Shown: piece after piece, positions 24,186-24,826 of the stretch
Layout of the letters: every line of letters starts with the position of its first letter
How positions within the stretch are numbered: the first letter of the stretch is position 1
Origin: Bacteroidales bacterium UBA6248
GTDB taxonomy: Bacteria; Bacteroidota; Bacteroidia; Bacteroidales; Lentimicrobiaceae
DNA: 24,826 bases
Direction: 5' to 3'
Assembly (NCBI GenBank): GCA_002441345.1
Contig: DJVU01000020.1
Span: 1 to 24,826, forward strand
Program-made: the position numbers and the translations under genes
Notes under the pieces: generated by a model
Databases searched by the model: none
The model's input: the letters and a program-made list of their open reading frames with translations, nothing else
What the model was told of the DNA's origin: nothing

Positions 24186-24826
24186 ATGAAAAGGTATCGT
24201 CAAATAATTTTTATCGCACTGCTTTGCTTCTTCACCGGTGCGCCTTCGGCTTATGCTCAGTATAAATCGGTAGTAATGGGCGTCAGAGTCACTCCCAACT
24301 TCGGCTGGTTCCGGGTTGATACGGATGGCTATAATTCGGAAGGGATTGTCCCGGGTATTGGATGGGGGCTTACAGCGGATTTCTATTTTGCTGAAAATTA
24401 CGCGATTGCATCCGGGTTCAACGTCAATTTCATCAATGCTAAATTGTCATACCCCGATGTTCAGGCATTTCAGGACGGAATAATGACCAGGAAGTACCGC
24501 CTGAAATACATAGAAATTCCGGTACTGGTGAAAATGAAAACCAACGATATAGGAGATTTCCGGTTTTTCGGGCAATTAGGTCTGCAACCGGGAGTCAGAA
24601 TCGGATCCAAAGGAAAGGATACCTTCACTTCCAATTCTACCCCGTATTTTACGAATAAAACCGACTGGCACGGAATCGACAGCGAAACCAACCTTTTCCG
24701 GATTTCCATGGTGGTTGGAGGAGGGATAGAATATCCCATCGACAATTCCACGGCTCTTGTGGCAGGGATTAACTTCGTAAACGGCCTCAGCGATGTTCTT
24801 AAAGGGAAGAATGCACTCGATAATTC
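24186..24826 (+). CDS. PorT-like outer-membrane beta-barrel protein, cut by window end
   Basis: The open frame starts at 24186 and continues past the window end, giving at least 213 residues. The signal peptide is MKRYRQIIFIALLCFF..., cut near AYAQ (residues 23-25). Strand-like segments follow: VMGVRVTPNFGWF, GWGLTADFYFAENYAIASGF, then KYIEIPVLVKMKT (about 104-116) and FRFFGQLGLQPGVRIG, the pattern that defines PorT-like and related beta-barrel proteins. It is on the plus strand, divergent from the barrel gene at 23444-24058. The 127-bp gap between them holds its -7 element. The missing C-terminal strands lie outside the window. Confidence 0.85.
   Translation, partial: MKRYRQIIFIALLCFFTGAPSAYAQYKSVVMGVRVTPNFGWFRVDTDGYNSEGIVPGIGWGLTADFYFAENYAIASGFNVNFINAKLSYPDVQAFQDGIMTRKYRLKYIEIPVLVKMKTNDIGDFRFFGQLGLQPGVRIGSKGKDTFTSNSTPYFTNKTDWHGIDSETNLFRISMVVGGGIEYPIDNSTALVAGINFVNGLSDVLKGKNALDN

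Overview
The window reads as the chromosome of a Bacteroidota species, most likely an environmental Bacteroidales-type lineage. The evidence is a peptidase with a type IX secretion (T9SS) sorting domain, a GldB-like lipoprotein, a DUF5686/CarboxypepD_reg-like protein, PorT-like outer-membrane barrels, a long Bacteroidota-type SecA, a DUF2795 protein, and repeated TAnnTTTG (-7) promoter elements with no classical -35/-10 pairs. Most of it is ordinary core genome of moderate GC. I see no tRNA, rRNA, CRISPR array, transposase or recombinase gene.

Layout. (1) 38-2417, minus strand: histidine kinase, response regulator and a MazG-like pyrophosphohydrolase, in that transcription order. (2) 2418-3206: a regulatory intergenic region with a helically phased TTAAC array, a divergent gene for a small exported protein with six cysteines, and a strong terminator. 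(3) 3436-5398, minus: a WecA/TagO-type polyprenyl-phosphate sugar-phosphate transferase and a CHAD protein. (4) 5533-9167, plus: a DUF5686 outer-membrane protein and an AI-2E/PerM-type permease. (5) 9265-10450: an AT-rich orphan gene (MGTWG family) followed by a palindrome-rich non-coding stretch, the only clearly accessory-looking part. (6) 10525-17678, minus: DUF2795 protein, SecA, T9SS-exported M28 peptidase, UMP kinase and ribosome recycling factor. (7) 17791-21688, minus: YifB/ComM ATPase, methyltransferase, ABC ATPase and PduO-type adenosyltransferase. (8) 21952-24826: a DUF1289 protein convergent with GldB, then two divergent outer-membrane barrel genes, the second cut by the window end.

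The best candidate for an undescribed system is at 419-3206. The kinase carries a Cys/His cluster (CGPHCDHH) in its periplasmic loop. Its OmpR-family regulator is encoded beside a divergently transcribed Cys/Lys-rich exported protein. The promoter of that gene has a good -7 element but no well-placed -33 element, and is preceded by TTAAC direct repeats at 11, 10 and 11 bp, as expected for an OmpR-family activator. I infer, without proof, an envelope metal- or thiol-sensing circuit whose output is a metallothionein-like periplasmic protein. The second candidate is the AT-rich orphan at 9339-10202, which may be a captured cassette-like gene.
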